From Rhodoferax sediminis (GTDB taxonomy: Bacteria > Pseudomonadota > Gammaproteobacteria > Burkholderiales > Burkholderiaceae_C): a stretch of 64,000 nt of DNA. The notes beneath the pieces were generated by a model that did no database searches, was not told the DNA's origin, and was given only the letters and a program-made list of their open reading frames with translations. The position numbers were made by a program, and so were the translations under genes. This document shows, piece after piece, positions 31,443 through 41,101 of this stretch. The stretch covers positions 943,001 through 1,007,000 of the forward strand of contig NZ_CP035503.1 in NCBI RefSeq assembly GCF_006970865.1. The letters run 5' to 3'. Numbering within the stretch: position 1 is the first letter of the stretch; each line of letters starts with the position of its first letter.

Positions 31443-31528
31443 GGGACTGACCGAAGCGAAGCGGAGCTCTGTCCTCAACCGATTAGGCGGGACAGGCCAG
31501 GAATTGCGCAGCAATTCTGCTCCGTCCC
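31443..31528 (+). other. Multi-arm structured element before the DUF971 gene
   Basis: Four sets of complementary arms are nested here. GGGAC (31443-31447) pairs with GTCCC (31524-31528), GGAGC (31463-31467) with GCTCC (31519-31523), CTGTCC (31469-31474) with GGACAG (31490-31495), and GAATTGC (31501-31507) with GCAATTC (31511-31517). The result is a closed stem with two hairpins on top. It ends 22 bases before the DUF971 start. It could be a mobile repeat or an RNA leader. Confidence 0.5.
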
Positions 31529-31550
31529 CAACACTTTAGAGGAGCCTTTC

Positions 31551-31964
31551 ATGGCCGGTTTGAAATCCGGGGCGCCCACGCCCCAAGACATCACGGTGCA
31601 CAGCCAGTCGCGTGTGCTGGAAATCACGTTTTCGGACGGCGCTACTTTCCGCATCCCGTTCGAGCTGATGCGCGTGTATTCACCCTCGGCCGAGGTGCAG
31701 GGCCATGGCCACGGCCAGGAAGTGCTGCAGACCGGCAAGCGCGAGGTGGACCTGGTGGCGCTGGAGCCGATTGGCAACTACGCGGTGCAACCGAGCTTTT
31801 CCGACGGCCACAACACCGGTATTTTCTCGTGGGACTACCTGTACTTTCTGGGCTCCCAGCAGGACAAGCTGTGGGGCGACTACACGGACCGACTGCGCGC
31901 CGCCGGTGTCGATCGCGACGCGCCCATGCCGGGCAAGGGCGGCCACACCCGCGGCAGCCATTGA
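31551..31964 (+). CDS. DUF971 domain-containing protein
   Basis: A 137-residue protein with the DUF971 fold, related to the N-terminal domain of gamma-butyrobetaine hydroxylase. Markers are ITVHSQSRVLEITFSDGATF, IPFELMRVYSPSAEVQGHG and the C-terminal FSDGHNTGIFSWDYLYFLGS, where the His and Asp residues are conserved. Function is unknown, with links suggested to Fe-S or ubiquinone chemistry. AGAGGAG precedes the ATG at 31551. In Burkholderiales it regularly precedes ubiE, as it does here. Confidence 0.92.
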   Translation: MAGLKSGAPTPQDITVHSQSRVLEITFSDGATFRIPFELMRVYSPSAEVQGHGHGQEVLQTGKREVDLVALEPIGNYAVQPSFSDGHNTGIFSWDYLYFLGSQQDKLWGDYTDRLRAAGVDRDAPMPGKGGHTRGSH

Positions 31965-31972
31965 GGCTCCCG

Positions 31973-32030
31973 TTTGCTATTAATAATATAGCAACCTGTG
32001 TAGATTCATCAAGGGCGCGGCCCCGATTTT
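31973..32030 (+). repeat. Comamonadaceae-type interspersed repeat, copy 4
   Basis: The core TTTGCTATTAATAATATAGC is followed by AACCTGTGTAGATTCATCAA and a GGGC..GGCCCC tail. It fills most of the DUF971-ubiE gap. Confidence 0.6.
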
Positions 32031-32120
32031 CCTCGTCGTTTCGACTAATTCCCGACAAATCTCCGACACAATGCGGGGGTGTCACCGCGCTGGCGCCATT
32101 TCCACTCTAGCATCACCTTT

Positions 32121-32852
32121 ATGACAACAACGCATTTCGGTTTCCAATCGGTCGAAGAGGGCGACAAGGCGCGCCGCGTGCGCGGCGTTTTCGACTCGGT
32201 TGCGCCCAAATATGATCTGATGAATGACCTCATGTCGCTGGGTCTGCACCGCGCCTGGAAGGCCTACACCGTGCTGGTGGCCGACGTGCGCGAGGGCGAC
32301 TCGGTGCTCGATATCGCGGGCGGCACGGGCGATCTGGCGCTGGCCTTCGCCAAAAAGGCCGGCGCGTCGGGCCGGGTGGTGCACACCGACATCAACGAAG
32401 CCATGCTGCGCACCGGGCGCGAGCGCCTGCTCGACGCGGGCGTGGCGCTGCCCACGCTGGTGTGCGACGCCGAGAAGCTGCCGTTTGCAAGCGACTCGTT
32501 CGATGTGGTCAGCGTCGCCTTCGGCCTGCGCAACATGACGCACAAGGACGCGGCCCTGGCCGAGATGAACCGCGTGCTGAGACCTGGCGGCAAGCTGCTG
32601 GTGCTCGAATTCTCGAAGGTGGCCAAGCCGCTGGAGAAGCTCTACGACTGGTACTCCTTCAAGGTGCTGCCCGGTCTGGGCAAGCTGGTGGCCGGCGACG
32701 ACGCCAGCTACCGCTACCTGGCGGAGTCCATTCGCATGCACCCCGATCAGCAGGCGCTCAAGGCCCTGATGAAGCAAAGCGGTTTTGGCCATGTGGACTA
32801 CCACAACCTGTCCGGCGGCGTCGTGGCGCTGCATGTTGGAATCAAGTGTTAG
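32121..32852 (+). CDS. ubiE: Demethylubiquinone/demethylmenaquinone C-methyltransferase
   Basis: It performs the C-methylation step of ubiquinone synthesis. The 243-residue class I methyltransferase has [20 protein letters not shown], the SAM motif [20 protein letters not shown] at about 67-86 and [20 protein letters not shown], all UbiE signatures. ATG at 32121 gives the conserved [20 protein letters not shown]. An earlier in-frame start at 32079 is not needed. It heads the ubiE-Tim44-ubiJ-ubiB cluster. Confidence 0.97.
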   Translation: MTTTHFGFQSVEEGDKARRVRGVFDSVAPKYDLMNDLMSLGLHRAWKAYTVLVADVREGDSVLDIAGGTGDLALAFAKKAGASGRVVHTDINEAMLRTGRERLLDAGVALPTLVCDAEKLPFASDSFDVVSVAFGLRNMTHKDAALAEMNRVLRPGGKLLVLEFSKVAKPLEKLYDWYSFKVLPGLGKLVAGDDASYRYLAESIRMHPDQQALKALMKQSGFGHVDYHNLSGGVVALHVGIKC

Positions 32853-32877
32853 CGCATCCGGCAAAAGGGAGATTGAC

Positions 32878-33885
32878 ATGAAGTACTGGTCTTTGATTCT
32901 GGTGGCCGCTCTAGCGCTGTCGAGCCTGAACGCAGAAGCGGCGCGGCGCCTGGGGGGCGGGCGCTCCTTCGGCCAGCAGTCCGGCAACGTGACGCAGCGC
33001 GAGGCCGCCAGGGCACCGGTCGCGCCGGGCGGCGCCGCGCAAAGTGTGGCCAAACCGGCGCCTGGTGCGGCGGGGGCCAATGGCGCCGCTCCTGCACCCC
33101 GAAAACCGTGGGGCGGCATGCTCGGCGGCCTGGCGGCCGGTCTGGGCCTGGCCTGGCTGGCGCACTCGCTCGGGTTGGGCGCGGCGTTTGGGCAAATCCT
33201 GCTGCTGGCCCTGGTGGTGCTGATCGGGCTTGCGGTGTACGGGATGGTGATGCGTTCGCGCAGGGCGGGCGCCACGCCGGGGGGCGCCCCGTTTGCGTTC
33301 GAGGGCGCCGGCGGCGCGCCGGCAGCGGTCACGCCGCGCCAGTACAGCCCCGACAACGTGGGCAACGACGCTTCGGCACGCCCCTGGGAGCGTGCCGGCA
33401 TGGCGTTTGACCCGGACAAATCCCAGAGCGGAGCGGCGGCCTTGCCCGGTCCGGGCTCCCTGATCGGTTCTGCCCTGGTCGGCTCGCAAACCTGGGGCGT
33501 TCCCGAAGGGTTCGATGTCGACGGGTTTCTGGCCGCGGCCAAGCGCAACTTTGTGACGCTGCAGGACGCCTGGGATCGCGCCGACATCGGCATGCTGCGC
33601 GCCATGATGACCGACACCATGCTGAGCGAGATCAAGACGCAGCTGTCCGAGCGCGAAGTGCATACGGGCGGGCAGTCCAACCGGACCGACGTGGTGATGC
33701 TGCAGGCGCAGTTGCTGGGCATCGAGGACCTGGGCGAGGGCTACCTGGCCAGCGTGGAGTTCTCCGGCATGATCCGCGAGGAGCCGTCCGCCGGCCCGAG
33801 CCCGTTCCGGGAGGTCTGGAACATGTCCAAGCCCAAGAGCGGCACCAGCGGCTGGCTGGTGGCCGGCGTGCAGGCTCTGCAGTAG
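32878..33885 (+). CDS. Tim44-like domain membrane protein
   Basis: A 335-residue protein with a signal-like N-terminus (MKYWSLILVAALALSSLNAE), an Ala/Gly/Pro linker, and two hydrophobic segments at about 80-125 (MLGGLAAGLGLAWLAHSLGL, ILLLALVVLIGLAVYGMVM). A C-terminal Tim44/MBA1-like domain runs from about 205 (VDGFLAAAKRNFVTLQDAWD, then LRAMMTDTMLSEIKTQLSER). In mitochondria Tim44 links import motor and membrane; the bacterial role is unclear. It sits 25 bases after ubiE and 62 before ubiJ, so a role near ubiquinone enzymes at the membrane is possible but unproven. Confidence 0.9.
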   Translation: MKYWSLILVAALALSSLNAEAARRLGGGRSFGQQSGNVTQREAARAPVAPGGAAQSVAKPAPGAAGANGAAPAPRKPWGGMLGGLAAGLGLAWLAHSLGLGAAFGQILLLALVVLIGLAVYGMVMRSRRAGATPGGAPFAFEGAGGAPAAVTPRQYSPDNVGNDASARPWERAGMAFDPDKSQSGAAALPGPGSLIGSALVGSQTWGVPEGFDVDGFLAAAKRNFVTLQDAWDRADIGMLRAMMTDTMLSEIKTQLSEREVHTGGQSNRTDVVMLQAQLLGIEDLGEGYLASVEFSGMIREEPSAGPSPFREVWNMSKPKSGTSGWLVAGVQALQ

Positions 33886-33947
33886 CGAGGCGACGGTGCG
33901 TTGAGCGCCGCCGGGGCGCAATGGCTTTCAGGGAATAATCGGGGACT

Positions 33948-34502
33948 ATGGCCACATCGTCCCCCTTTTCTTTTTTGAACGACATTGTCGACAAGCTGGC
34001 CTCCGGCCTGCAGCCGCCCGCCTGGGTGGTTGACGAGGTGCAGCACCGCCTGGTCTTGTTCCTCAACCACGTGCTGCTGCAGGAGAGTGAGGCCATGGCC
34101 CGCCTTGCACGACAAAAAGACCGCGTGGTCCTTGCCCAGTGGCGGTCATTCGCTATTAAATTTGTGGCGACACCGGCCGGCTTGCTCGATTTGGCGGCGC
34201 CGGACGCGCAACCCGACCTGACGCTGTCGATGCTGGAAGCGTCGCCGCTGGAACTGGCTCAGGCGGCCTTGCGCGGCGACAAGCCCGCCGTTCGCATTGA
34301 AGGAGATGTTCAGCTCGCCGCCGAGGTCAACTGGCTGGTGGATCATGTGCGCTGGGATGCAGAAGAAGACCTGTCGCGCGTGCTGGGCGATGCGCCGGCT
34401 CACGCACTGGGCCAGGCTGCGCGCCGCATGGTGGACGGGCTGCGCCAGTTCACCAGCGCGCGCGCACAAACGCCAGCGGGCTCCGGCAAGGCGCAGCCAT
34501 GA
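33948..34502 (+). CDS. ubiJ: Ubiquinone biosynthesis accessory factor UbiJ
   Basis: A 184-residue SCP2-domain lipid-binding protein that, with UbiK, scaffolds the ubiquinone hydroxylase complex. Features are the N-terminal [20 protein letters not shown], a central SCP2-like sheet ([36 protein letters not shown]) and the C-terminal helix [20 protein letters not shown]. It overlaps ubiB by ATGA. A fragment of the scattered repeat (CGCTATTAAATTTGTGGCGA at 34151-34170) encodes AIKFVA within the first sheet. Confidence 0.9.
   Translation: MATSSPFSFLNDIVDKLASGLQPPAWVVDEVQHRLVLFLNHVLLQESEAMARLARQKDRVVLAQWRSFAIKFVATPAGLLDLAAPDAQPDLTLSMLEASPLELAQAALRGDKPAVRIEGDVQLAAEVNWLVDHVRWDAEEDLSRVLGDAPAHALGQAARRMVDGLRQFTSARAQTPAGSGKAQP
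34150..34170 (+). repeat. Interspersed repeat core inside ubiJ
   Basis: TCGCTATTAAATTTGTGGCG matches the repeat core and is read in frame as AIKFVA. Other UbiJ proteins could show whether these residues are extra or a replacement. Confidence 0.4.
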
Positions 34503-36067
34503 GGCGCATTTTCCGGGGTGTCTTCATCATCCTGATTGCGCTGCGCTACGGGCTCGACGAGCTGGTGCTGACCAGCTTCCAGAAGCCCTGGCTGCATGTG
34601 ATTGCGCGCGTGGTCTCGGTCGGGCGCAACCTGCAGGCGCCACGCGGGCAGCGGCTGCGCGAGGCGCTCGAGCGGCTGGGGCCGATCTTCGTCAAATTTG
34701 GCCAGGTGCTTTCGACCCGGCGCGACCTGCTGCCCACCGACATTGCCGACGAACTGGCGCGGCTGCAGGACCGCGTGCCCCCGTTTGATTCGGCCATCGC
34801 GATCGCGACCGTCGAGCGCGCCTTTCGCAAGCCGCTGAAAGAGATTTTTACCAGCTTCGACCGCGAGCCGGTCGCCAGCGCCTCGATTGCGCAGGTGCAC
34901 TTCGCCATGCTGCGGGGCCGCGACGGTCATGAGCGCGAAGTTGCCGTCAAGGTATTGCGTCCCAACATGCTGCCGGCGATCGAGAAGGACCTGAGCCTGA
35001 TTCGCATGCTGGCCGGCTGGGTGGAAGACCTGTCGAGCGACGGCAAACGCCTGAAGCCGCGCGAGGTGGTCGCCGAGTTCGACAAGTACCTGCACGACGA
35101 ACTGGACCTGGTGCGCGAAGCCTCGAGCGCCGCGCAACTGCGCCGCAACATGCAGGGGCTCGACCTGGTGCTGATCCCCGAGATGTTCTGGGACTACTGC
35201 ATGCCCGACGTGATCGTGATGGAGCGCATGAAGGGCGTTCCCATCAGCCAGATGGAGCGCCTGCGCGACGCCGGGGTTGACATCCCCAAGCTGGCGCGCG
35301 ACGGCGTGACGATTTTCTTCACCCAGGTGTTTCGCGACGGCTTTTTCCACGCCGACATGCACCCCGGGAACCTGCAGGTCAGCATCGAGCCGGCCACGCT
35401 GGGCCGCTACATCCTGCTGGACTTCGGCATCGTGGGCACGCTCACCGAGTTCGACAAGGAATACCTGGCGCAGAACTTCACGGCGTTTTTCCGGCGCGAT
35501 TACAAGCGCGTGGCGGAACTGCACATCGAATCCGGCTGGGTGCCGGCCGGCACCCGCGTGGACGAGCTGGAGTCGGCCATCCGCAGCGTCTGTGAGCCGT
35601 ACTTTGACCGGCCCCTGAAGGAAATCTCGCTTGGCATGGTGTTGATGCGGCTGTTCCAGACCTCGCGGCGCTTTCAGGTGGAGATCCAGCCGCAGCTGGT
35701 GCTGCTGCAAAAAACCCTGCTCAACATCGAAGGTCTGGGCCGCGAACTCGACCCCGAGCTCGACCTGTGGGCGACCGCCAAGCCGTTTCTGGAGAAGTGG
35801 ATGGTCGAGCAGGTCGGGCCGCAAAAGCTCATCGACCAGCTCAAGGACCAGGCGCCCCGCTATGCCAAGCTGCTGCCGGAGCTGCCGCGCCTGTTGCACG
35901 ACTACCTGCTGCAACGCCCCGGCGGCAACCAACGGCGCGACCTGCAGGAGCTGCTGGCCGAGCAAAAGCGCACCAACAAGCTGTTGCAGGGACTGATCTA
36001 CGGCGGCGTCGGCTTTGTGCTGGGCCTGATCGTGATGCAGATCGTGCTGCGCGTGCGGCTGTTCTAG
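34499..36067 (+). CDS. ubiB: Ubiquinone biosynthesis regulatory protein kinase UbiB
   Basis: A 522-residue atypical kinase/ATPase of the UbiB/ADCK family needed for ubiquinone synthesis. The KxGQ motif is at 66-69 ([18 protein letters not shown]) and the Ala-rich nucleotide loop is [12 protein letters not shown]. The catalytic region has [11 protein letters not shown] and LLDFGIVG, and two C-terminal membrane helices follow ([20 protein letters not shown]). It is translationally coupled to ubiJ by ATGA, matching the E. coli ubiE-J-B order with a Tim44-like gene inserted. Confidence 0.97.
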   Translation: MRRIFRGVFIILIALRYGLDELVLTSFQKPWLHVIARVVSVGRNLQAPRGQRLREALERLGPIFVKFGQVLSTRRDLLPTDIADELARLQDRVPPFDSAIAIATVERAFRKPLKEIFTSFDREPVASASIAQVHFAMLRGRDGHEREVAVKVLRPNMLPAIEKDLSLIRMLAGWVEDLSSDGKRLKPREVVAEFDKYLHDELDLVREASSAAQLRRNMQGLDLVLIPEMFWDYCMPDVIVMERMKGVPISQMERLRDAGVDIPKLARDGVTIFFTQVFRDGFFHADMHPGNLQVSIEPATLGRYILLDFGIVGTLTEFDKEYLAQNFTAFFRRDYKRVAELHIESGWVPAGTRVDELESAIRSVCEPYFDRPLKEISLGMVLMRLFQTSRRFQVEIQPQLVLLQKTLLNIEGLGRELDPELDLWATAKPFLEKWMVEQVGPQKLIDQLKDQAPRYAKLLPELPRLLHDYLLQRPGGNQRRDLQELLAEQKRTNKLLQGLIYGGVGFVLGLIVMQIVLRVRLF

Positions 36068-36114
36068 CCTTGCATTTGCCGAGATAATGCCCGGCACGAA
36101 AAGGAGAGTGCGCC

Positions 36115-37560
36115 GTGCTGTTGACTCTGGTCATTGTTTATCTGCTTGTCACCATCGCGATTGGCCTGTATGCGGCCAAGCGCGTCAAAAATTCCGCCGA
36201 CTACGCGATTGCCGGCCGCGGCCTGCCGCTGGCCATGATCGTGACCACCACGTTTGCAACCTGGTTTGGCTCCGAGACGGTGCTCGGCATCCCGGCCAAG
36301 TTCGTGGGCAGCGGCCTGAACGGCGTGGTGGAAGACCCGTTCGGCGCCGGCACCTGCCTGATCCTGGTCGGACTTTTTTTCGCGGGCAAGCTGTACAAGA
36401 TGAGCCTGCTCACCATCAGCGACTACTACCGCGAGCGCTTCGGCCGCACCGTGGAGGTGGTGTGCTCGCTCATCATCATGCTCAGCTACCTGGGCTGGGT
36501 GTCGGCCCAGGTCACCGCGCTCGGCCTGGTGTTCAACCTGCTGTCGCAGGGCGCCATCAGCATCTCCGCCGGCATGGTGATCGGCGTGGTGTCGATCCTG
36601 GCGTACACGCTGTTTGGCGGCATGTGGTCGGTGGCCGTCACCGACTTCATCCAGATGATCATTCTGGTGATCGGCCTGACCATCCTGGCGGTGTTTGCGG
36701 GCCATCAGGCGGGCGGCGCCGACAAGGTGGTGCATTTGGCGCTCAGCCGCGATCTGTTCAACTTCTGGCCCGAGCCGACCTTCAAGGACATGCTGTTTTT
36801 CTTTGCGGCGGCCATCACCATGATGCTGGGCTCGATTCCGCAGCAGGACGTGTTCCAGCGGGTCATGTCGGCCAACAGTGTGGGCGCCGCCACCAAGGGT
36901 CCCGTGATCGGCGGCGTTTTCTACATCCTGTTTGCTTTCGTTCCCATGTTCCTGGTGACCAGTGCGCTGATCATCATGCCGGAGCAGACCGCCGCGCTGC
37001 TGAAGGACGACCCGCAGAAGGTGCTGCCCGAACTGGTGTTGACGCACATGCCATTCGTGATGCAGGTCCTGTTCTTCGGCGCCCTGCTGTCGGCCATCAA
37101 ATCCACGGCGTCGGCCACGCTGCTGGCGCCCAGCGTCACCTTCGTGGAGAACATCTGGCGCCAGTTCAGGCCGCGCATCAGCGACAAACAGGAGCTCAGG
37201 ACCATGCGCGTGACGGTGCTGGTGTTCAGCGCGCTGGTGCTGCTGTATGCCATCAAGACGCAGGGCACGCCGATCTACGAGATGGTGTCCGGGGCGTATC
37301 AGGTGACGCTGGTGGGGGCTTTCGTGCCGCTGGTGTTCGGGCTGTACTGGAATGGGGCGACCACCCAGGGTGCGATTTTCTCCATTGTGCTGGGCGTGCT
37401 GACCTGGGTGCTGTTTCTGGTCACGCCGGCCGGTGGCGAGTTTCCGGCTCAGCTCGCGGGCGTGCTGGCGGCGCTGACGGGGATGCTGATCGGCTCGCTG
37501 GGGCCGCAGGCGATCAAGAACAGCCATGCATCGCACCACAAGCTGGCAGCCGCAGGCTGA
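36115..37560 (+). CDS. Sodium:solute symporter family protein
   Basis: A 481-residue SSS-family transporter with about 13 membrane helices. The first is LLTLVIVYLLVTIAIGLYAA, and the sodium-site region reads GRGLPLAMIVTTTFATWFGS with later SAIKSTASATLLAPSV and the GGMWSVAVTDFIQMI signature. The substrate cannot be told from sequence; the set includes proline, pantothenate, urea and acetate carriers. The start is GTG at 36115 with AGGAGA upstream. It stands alone, 47 bases after ubiB. Confidence 0.9.
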   Translation: MLLTLVIVYLLVTIAIGLYAAKRVKNSADYAIAGRGLPLAMIVTTTFATWFGSETVLGIPAKFVGSGLNGVVEDPFGAGTCLILVGLFFAGKLYKMSLLTISDYYRERFGRTVEVVCSLIIMLSYLGWVSAQVTALGLVFNLLSQGAISISAGMVIGVVSILAYTLFGGMWSVAVTDFIQMIILVIGLTILAVFAGHQAGGADKVVHLALSRDLFNFWPEPTFKDMLFFFAAAITMMLGSIPQQDVFQRVMSANSVGAATKGPVIGGVFYILFAFVPMFLVTSALIIMPEQTAALLKDDPQKVLPELVLTHMPFVMQVLFFGALLSAIKSTASATLLAPSVTFVENIWRQFRPRISDKQELRTMRVTVLVFSALVLLYAIKTQGTPIYEMVSGAYQVTLVGAFVPLVFGLYWNGATTQGAIFSIVLGVLTWVLFLVTPAGGEFPAQLAGVLAALTGMLIGSLGPQAIKNSHASHHKLAAAG

Positions 37561-37599
37561 CGGGCCGCACGCCCGGGCGAAACCGGGGAGGCCAGGGGC

Positions 37600-37625
37600 T
37601 TGATTTTCGGGTCGATGCCTATAAT
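37600..37625 (+). promoter_or_regulatory. Promoter for fmdB-DUF502-aspS
   Basis: A perfect TATAAT (37620-37625) is preceded 14 bases upstream by TTGATT (37600-37605). The spacer is short, but the -10 is strong and lies 36 bases before the fmdB ATG. Confidence 0.5.
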
Positions 37626-37660
37626 TGAGGGTTTTGCACCCTCCCGAAACCTTTAACGCC

Positions 37661-38026
37661 ATGCCAATCTATGCTTATAAATGCGAATCCTGCGGGCACA
37701 GCAAAGACGCATTGCAAAAAATCTCGGATGCGCCCCTGACGGTTTGCCCCCATTGCGGGGCGCCGACCTTCAAAAAACAGCTCACGGCGGCCGGTTTCCG
37801 GCTCAAGGGGTCTGGCTGGTACGCCACGGATTTCCGCGGCGGCGCGGGCGATGCGGCGGCGAAACCCGCAACGGCGACCGACGGCCACAAGACTGAAGCC
37901 AAAACCGACAGCAAGCCTTCCGAGGGCGCCACGACGGCCAAATCCGACGCTGCGCCCGCCAGATCCGAGGCCGCGCCCGCCAAACCTGACGCTACACCTG
38001 CGGCGGCGGCGCCTTCTGGCCACTGA
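37661..38026 (+). CDS. FmdB-family zinc ribbon protein
   Basis: A 121-residue protein with a putative regulatory zinc ribbon: cysteines C8, C11, C29 and C32 in YKCESCG and VCPHCGA. The ribbon is followed by FKKQLTAAGFRLKGSGWYAT and a low-complexity Ala/Pro/Lys tail (about residues 70-121) that is probably disordered. The role is unproven. ATG at 37661 gives the conserved MPIYAYKCESCG start. In Burkholderiales it usually precedes DUF502 and aspS, as here. Confidence 0.92.
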   Translation: MPIYAYKCESCGHSKDALQKISDAPLTVCPHCGAPTFKKQLTAAGFRLKGSGWYATDFRGGAGDAAAKPATATDGHKTEAKTDSKPSEGATTAKSDAAPARSEAAPAKPDATPAAAAPSGH

Positions 38027-38041
38027 CACTGAACGACCGTG

Positions 38042-38662
38042 ATGGCTGCAATCCGAAAATGGCTGCTGGCTGGCCTGCTGGTGATCGTGCCTGTGGCCAT
38101 CACTATCTGGGTGCTGGACTGGATCGTCGGCACGCTGGACCAGACCCTGCTGATCCTGCCCGCACAGTGGCAGCCGGACCGGCTGCTGGGGTTCCACATT
38201 CCGGGCTTTGGGGTACTGCTGGCGCTGGCCATTTTGCTGGTGGTGGGCGCTACCGCGAGCAATTTCCTTGGCCGCAAGCTGGTGGGCTGGTCGAATGCCT
38301 TGCTGCACCGCATCCCGGTGGTGCGCTCCATCTATTCCGGCGTGAAGCAGGTGTCGGACACCCTGTTTTCCGAAAATGGCAACGCATTTCGCACGGCGGT
38401 GCTGCTGCAGTGGCCCCGCGAAGGCGTCTGGACCATCGGTTTCGTGACGGGCGTGCCTGGCGGCGATGCGGCCAACCATTTGCCGGGCGACTGCCTGAGC
38501 GTGTATGTGCCGACCACGCCGAATCCGACGGGCGGCTATTTTGTGATGCTCAGGAAGAGCGATTGCGTCGAATTGAAAATGAACGTTGACGAGGCGCTCA
38601 AGTATGTCGTCTCGATGGGCGTTGTGATTCCGGGCGGACCGGCCGACGCCGCCGCCAAATAG
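38042..38662 (+). CDS. DUF502 membrane protein
   Basis: A 206-residue inner-membrane protein of the DUF502 family (function unknown). It has two helices, WLLAGLLVIVPVAITIWVLD and GVLLALAILLVVGATASNFL. The conserved cytoplasmic or periplasmic domain follows, with PVVRSIYSGVKQVSDTLF, VLLQWPREGVWTIGFVTG and VPTTPNPTGGYFVML. The ATG at 38042 directly follows a possible GTG at 38039. It is 15 bases after fmdB and followed by aspS. Confidence 0.92.
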   Translation: MAAIRKWLLAGLLVIVPVAITIWVLDWIVGTLDQTLLILPAQWQPDRLLGFHIPGFGVLLALAILLVVGATASNFLGRKLVGWSNALLHRIPVVRSIYSGVKQVSDTLFSENGNAFRTAVLLQWPREGVWTIGFVTGVPGGDAANHLPGDCLSVYVPTTPNPTGGYFVMLRKSDCVELKMNVDEALKYVVSMGVVIPGGPADAAAK

Positions 38663-38706
38663 AGCGCGCTCCTGCAGCGCTGGTCTGAAGTACTTTTAGT
38701 GAGAAG
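38662..38706 (-). repeat. Possible degenerate repeat copy before aspS
   Basis: Read on the minus strand, the sequence CACTAAAAGTACTTCAGACC followed by AGCGCTGCAGGAGCGCGC resembles the repeat core and its GCGCT-containing tail. The match is weaker than for the other copies. Confidence 0.3.
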
Positions 38707-38721
38707 TTGAAAAGAAATACC

Positions 38722-40557
38722 ATGGTGATGCGTTCCCACTATTGCGGTCTTGTGACCGAGGCCCTGATGGGCCAAACCGTTTCCCTATGCGGCTGGGTGA
38801 ACCGCCGGCGCGACCACGGCGGTGTGATTTTTGTCGACTTGCGCGACCGCGAAGGCTACGTGCAAGTGGTGTGCGACCCGGATCGCGCCGCGATGTTCGA
38901 GACTGCCGAAGGCCTGCGCAACGAATTTTGCATTCAGGTCAAGGGCCTGGTGCGCGCGCGCCCCGAAGGCACCATCAACGAGCACCTCAAGAGCGGCAAG
39001 ATCGAGGTGCTGTGCCACGAGCTCACGGTCCTGAACCCGTCCGTGACGCCGCCGTTCCAGCTCGATGACGACAACCTGTCCGAGACCACGCGCCTGACGC
39101 ACCGTGTGCTGGACCTGCGCCGTCCGTACATGCAGAACAACCTGATGTTGCGCTACAAAACCGCGATGGAGGTGCGCAAGTTTCTCGATGCCCATGGCTT
39201 CATCGACATCGAAACCCCGATGCTGGGAAAGTCCACGCCCGAAGGCGCGCGCGACTACCTGGTGCCCTCGCGCGTGCACGCCGGCACGTTCTTTGCGCTG
39301 CCGCAAAGCCCTCAGCTGTTCAAGCAGTTGCTGATGGTGGCCGGGTTCGATCGCTACTACCAGATCACCAAGTGCTTCCGCGACGAAGACCTGCGCGCCG
39401 ACCGCCAGCCCGAGTTCACGCAGATCGATATCGAGACCTCGTTCCTGGCCGAGCAGGAAATCCGCGACCTGTTCCAGGACATGATCAGTACCGTCTTCAA
39501 GAACACCTTGAACGTTGATTTGGGCGAATTCCCGGTGATGGCGTATGCACAGGCCATGCACCGCTACGGCTCCGACAAGCCGGACCTGCGCGTCAAGCTC
39601 GAATTGACCGAGCTGACCGACGTGATGGCCGACGTGGACTTCAAGGTCTTTTCCGGCGCTGCCAACATGAAGGGCGGGCGCGTGGTGGCCCTGCGGATTC
39701 CGGGCGGCGCCAGGGAGGCCGGTGGCCTCTCCCGCGGCGAGATCGACGGCTACGCCGAGTTCGTCAAGATTTACGGCGCCAAGGGGCTGGCCTACATCAA
39801 GGTCAACGAGCAGGCCAAAGGCCCGGGCGACAAGGCCCTTCGGTGGCCGGGCCTGCAAAGCCCGATCGTCAAGAACATTCACGACCAGGCTATTGCGCAG
39901 ATTCTGGCGCGCACGGGTGCGCAGGACGGCGACCTGATTTTCTTCGGTGCGGACAAGGTCAAGGTCGTCAACGACGCCATGGGCGCCCTGCGCCTGAAGA
40001 TTGGCCTGAGCGAGTTCGGCAGGAAGAACGGCCTGTTCGAGGCCGGCTGGCGGCCGATGTGGGTGGTGGACTTCCCGATGTTCGAGTTCGACGACGAGGC
40101 TCAGCGCTACACCGCGGTGCACCACCCGTTTACCGCGCCCAAGGACGGTCATGAAGACTGGATGGTGACCGCGCCCGAGAAATGCATCGCCAAGGGCTAC
40201 GACATGGTGCTCAACGGCTGGGAAATCGGCGGCGGCTCGGTGCGTATCCACCAGGCCGACGTGCAGCAAAAGGTGTTCGACGCGCTGAAGATCGGCCCCG
40301 AAGAGGCCCAGCAAAAATTTGGATTCCTGCTCGATGCGCTGCAATACGGTGCGCCACCGCACGGTGGCCTGGCGTTCGGTCTGGACCGCATCGTCACGCT
40401 CATGACAGGAGCCGACTCGATTCGCGACGTGATCGCCTTCCCCAAGACCCAGCGCGCGCAGGATCTGCTGACGCAGGCGCCCACGCCCGTGGACGAGAAG
40501 CAGCTGCGCGAGTTGCACATCAAGCTCAGGAGCAGTGACCTGGTCAAGCCGGAGTGA
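38722..40557 (+). CDS. aspS: Aspartyl-tRNA synthetase
   Basis: A 611-residue class IIb synthetase of the bacterial type, likely non-discriminating (also charging tRNA-Asn) if the genome lacks asnS. The OB-fold anticodon domain ([20 protein letters not shown]) is followed by motif 2 [18 protein letters not shown], a GAD domain at about 300-420, and motif 3 [23 protein letters not shown] at 38722 gives [10 protein letters not shown], the common start; TTG at 38707 is less likely. It is the third gene of the fmdB operon. Confidence 0.97.
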   Translation: MVMRSHYCGLVTEALMGQTVSLCGWVNRRRDHGGVIFVDLRDREGYVQVVCDPDRAAMFETAEGLRNEFCIQVKGLVRARPEGTINEHLKSGKIEVLCHELTVLNPSVTPPFQLDDDNLSETTRLTHRVLDLRRPYMQNNLMLRYKTAMEVRKFLDAHGFIDIETPMLGKSTPEGARDYLVPSRVHAGTFFALPQSPQLFKQLLMVAGFDRYYQITKCFRDEDLRADRQPEFTQIDIETSFLAEQEIRDLFQDMISTVFKNTLNVDLGEFPVMAYAQAMHRYGSDKPDLRVKLELTELTDVMADVDFKVFSGAANMKGGRVVALRIPGGAREAGGLSRGEIDGYAEFVKIYGAKGLAYIKVNEQAKGPGDKALRWPGLQSPIVKNIHDQAIAQILARTGAQDGDLIFFGADKVKVVNDAMGALRLKIGLSEFGRKNGLFEAGWRPMWVVDFPMFEFDDEAQRYTAVHHPFTAPKDGHEDWMVTAPEKCIAKGYDMVLNGWEIGGGSVRIHQADVQQKVFDALKIGPEEAQQKFGFLLDALQYGAPPHGGLAFGLDRIVTLMTGADSIRDVIAFPKTQRAQDLLTQAPTPVDEKQLRELHIKLRSSDLVKPE

Positions 40558-40581
40558 CCCCGCCCCGGCGGTTGAGGGCTT

Positions 40582-40620
40582 GGGGCACAATGAAGAACGC
40601 CATACCGGCGCCCCTTTTTT
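40582..40620 (+). terminator. Possible weak terminator after aspS
   Basis: GGGGC (40582-40586) can pair with GCCCC (40610-40614), followed at once by six T residues. The stem is only 5 bp with a long loop, so termination would be partial, and it runs right up to the nudB start. Confidence 0.3.
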
Positions 40621-40621
40621 C

Positions 40622-41101
40622 ATGGTCAAGCCCTACAAGATTCCCCTGTCCGTGCTGGTGGTGATCTACACGCCGGCGCTCGACGTGCTGCTGATCAGGC
40701 GCGCCGACGCCACGGACTTCTGGCAGTCGGTGACCGGCAGCAAGGATCGCGCCAGCGAGGACTTTCGGCAGACGGCGGCGCGCGAAGTGCGGGAAGAAAC
40801 CGGCATCGACTGCGCGAGCGGCACTACGCTGGCCAGCGGTCTGCGCGATTGGGGTCTGGAGAACGTGTACGACATTTACCCGCGCTGGCAGCACCGCTAT
40901 GCACCGGGGGTCACGCGCAATACCGAACATGTGTTCGGGCTTGTGGTGCCGCCGGGCACGCCGGTCACCTTGAATCCACGCGAACACACGGCTAGCCAGT
41001 GGCTGCCCTGGCGCGAGGCGGCCGACCGCTGTTTTTCGCCCTCCAATGCCGAAGCCATCCTGATGCTGCCAAAACTTATCGGAGTAAAGTTTGCCGCATG
41101 A
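40622..41101 (+). CDS. nudB: Dihydroneopterin triphosphate diphosphatase
   Basis: A 159-residue Nudix enzyme acting after FolE in folate synthesis. FWQSVTGSKDRASEDFRQTA and AREVREETGID form a Nudix box with one extra residue between the first Gly and Glu, as I recall for Burkholderiales homologues. RYAPGVTRNTEHVFGL matches NudB. No ribosome site precedes the ATG at 40622; translation may depend on aspS coupling. It overlaps the next gene by ATGA. folE lies 2 kb downstream. Confidence 0.9.
   Translation: MVKPYKIPLSVLVVIYTPALDVLLIRRADATDFWQSVTGSKDRASEDFRQTAAREVREETGIDCASGTTLASGLRDWGLENVYDIYPRWQHRYAPGVTRNTEHVFGLVVPPGTPVTLNPREHTASQWLPWREAADRCFSPSNAEAILMLPKLIGVKFAA

Noticed and set aside
36064..37662. 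A 532-codon minus-strand frame rich in His, Gln and Asp opposite the symporter gene
   Set aside because: The composition is the complement of membrane-protein codons, not a real His-rich protein.
40591..40621. An earlier ATG (40591) as the nudB start
   Set aside because: It is not in the nudB frame; the ATG at 40622 gives the family N-terminus.
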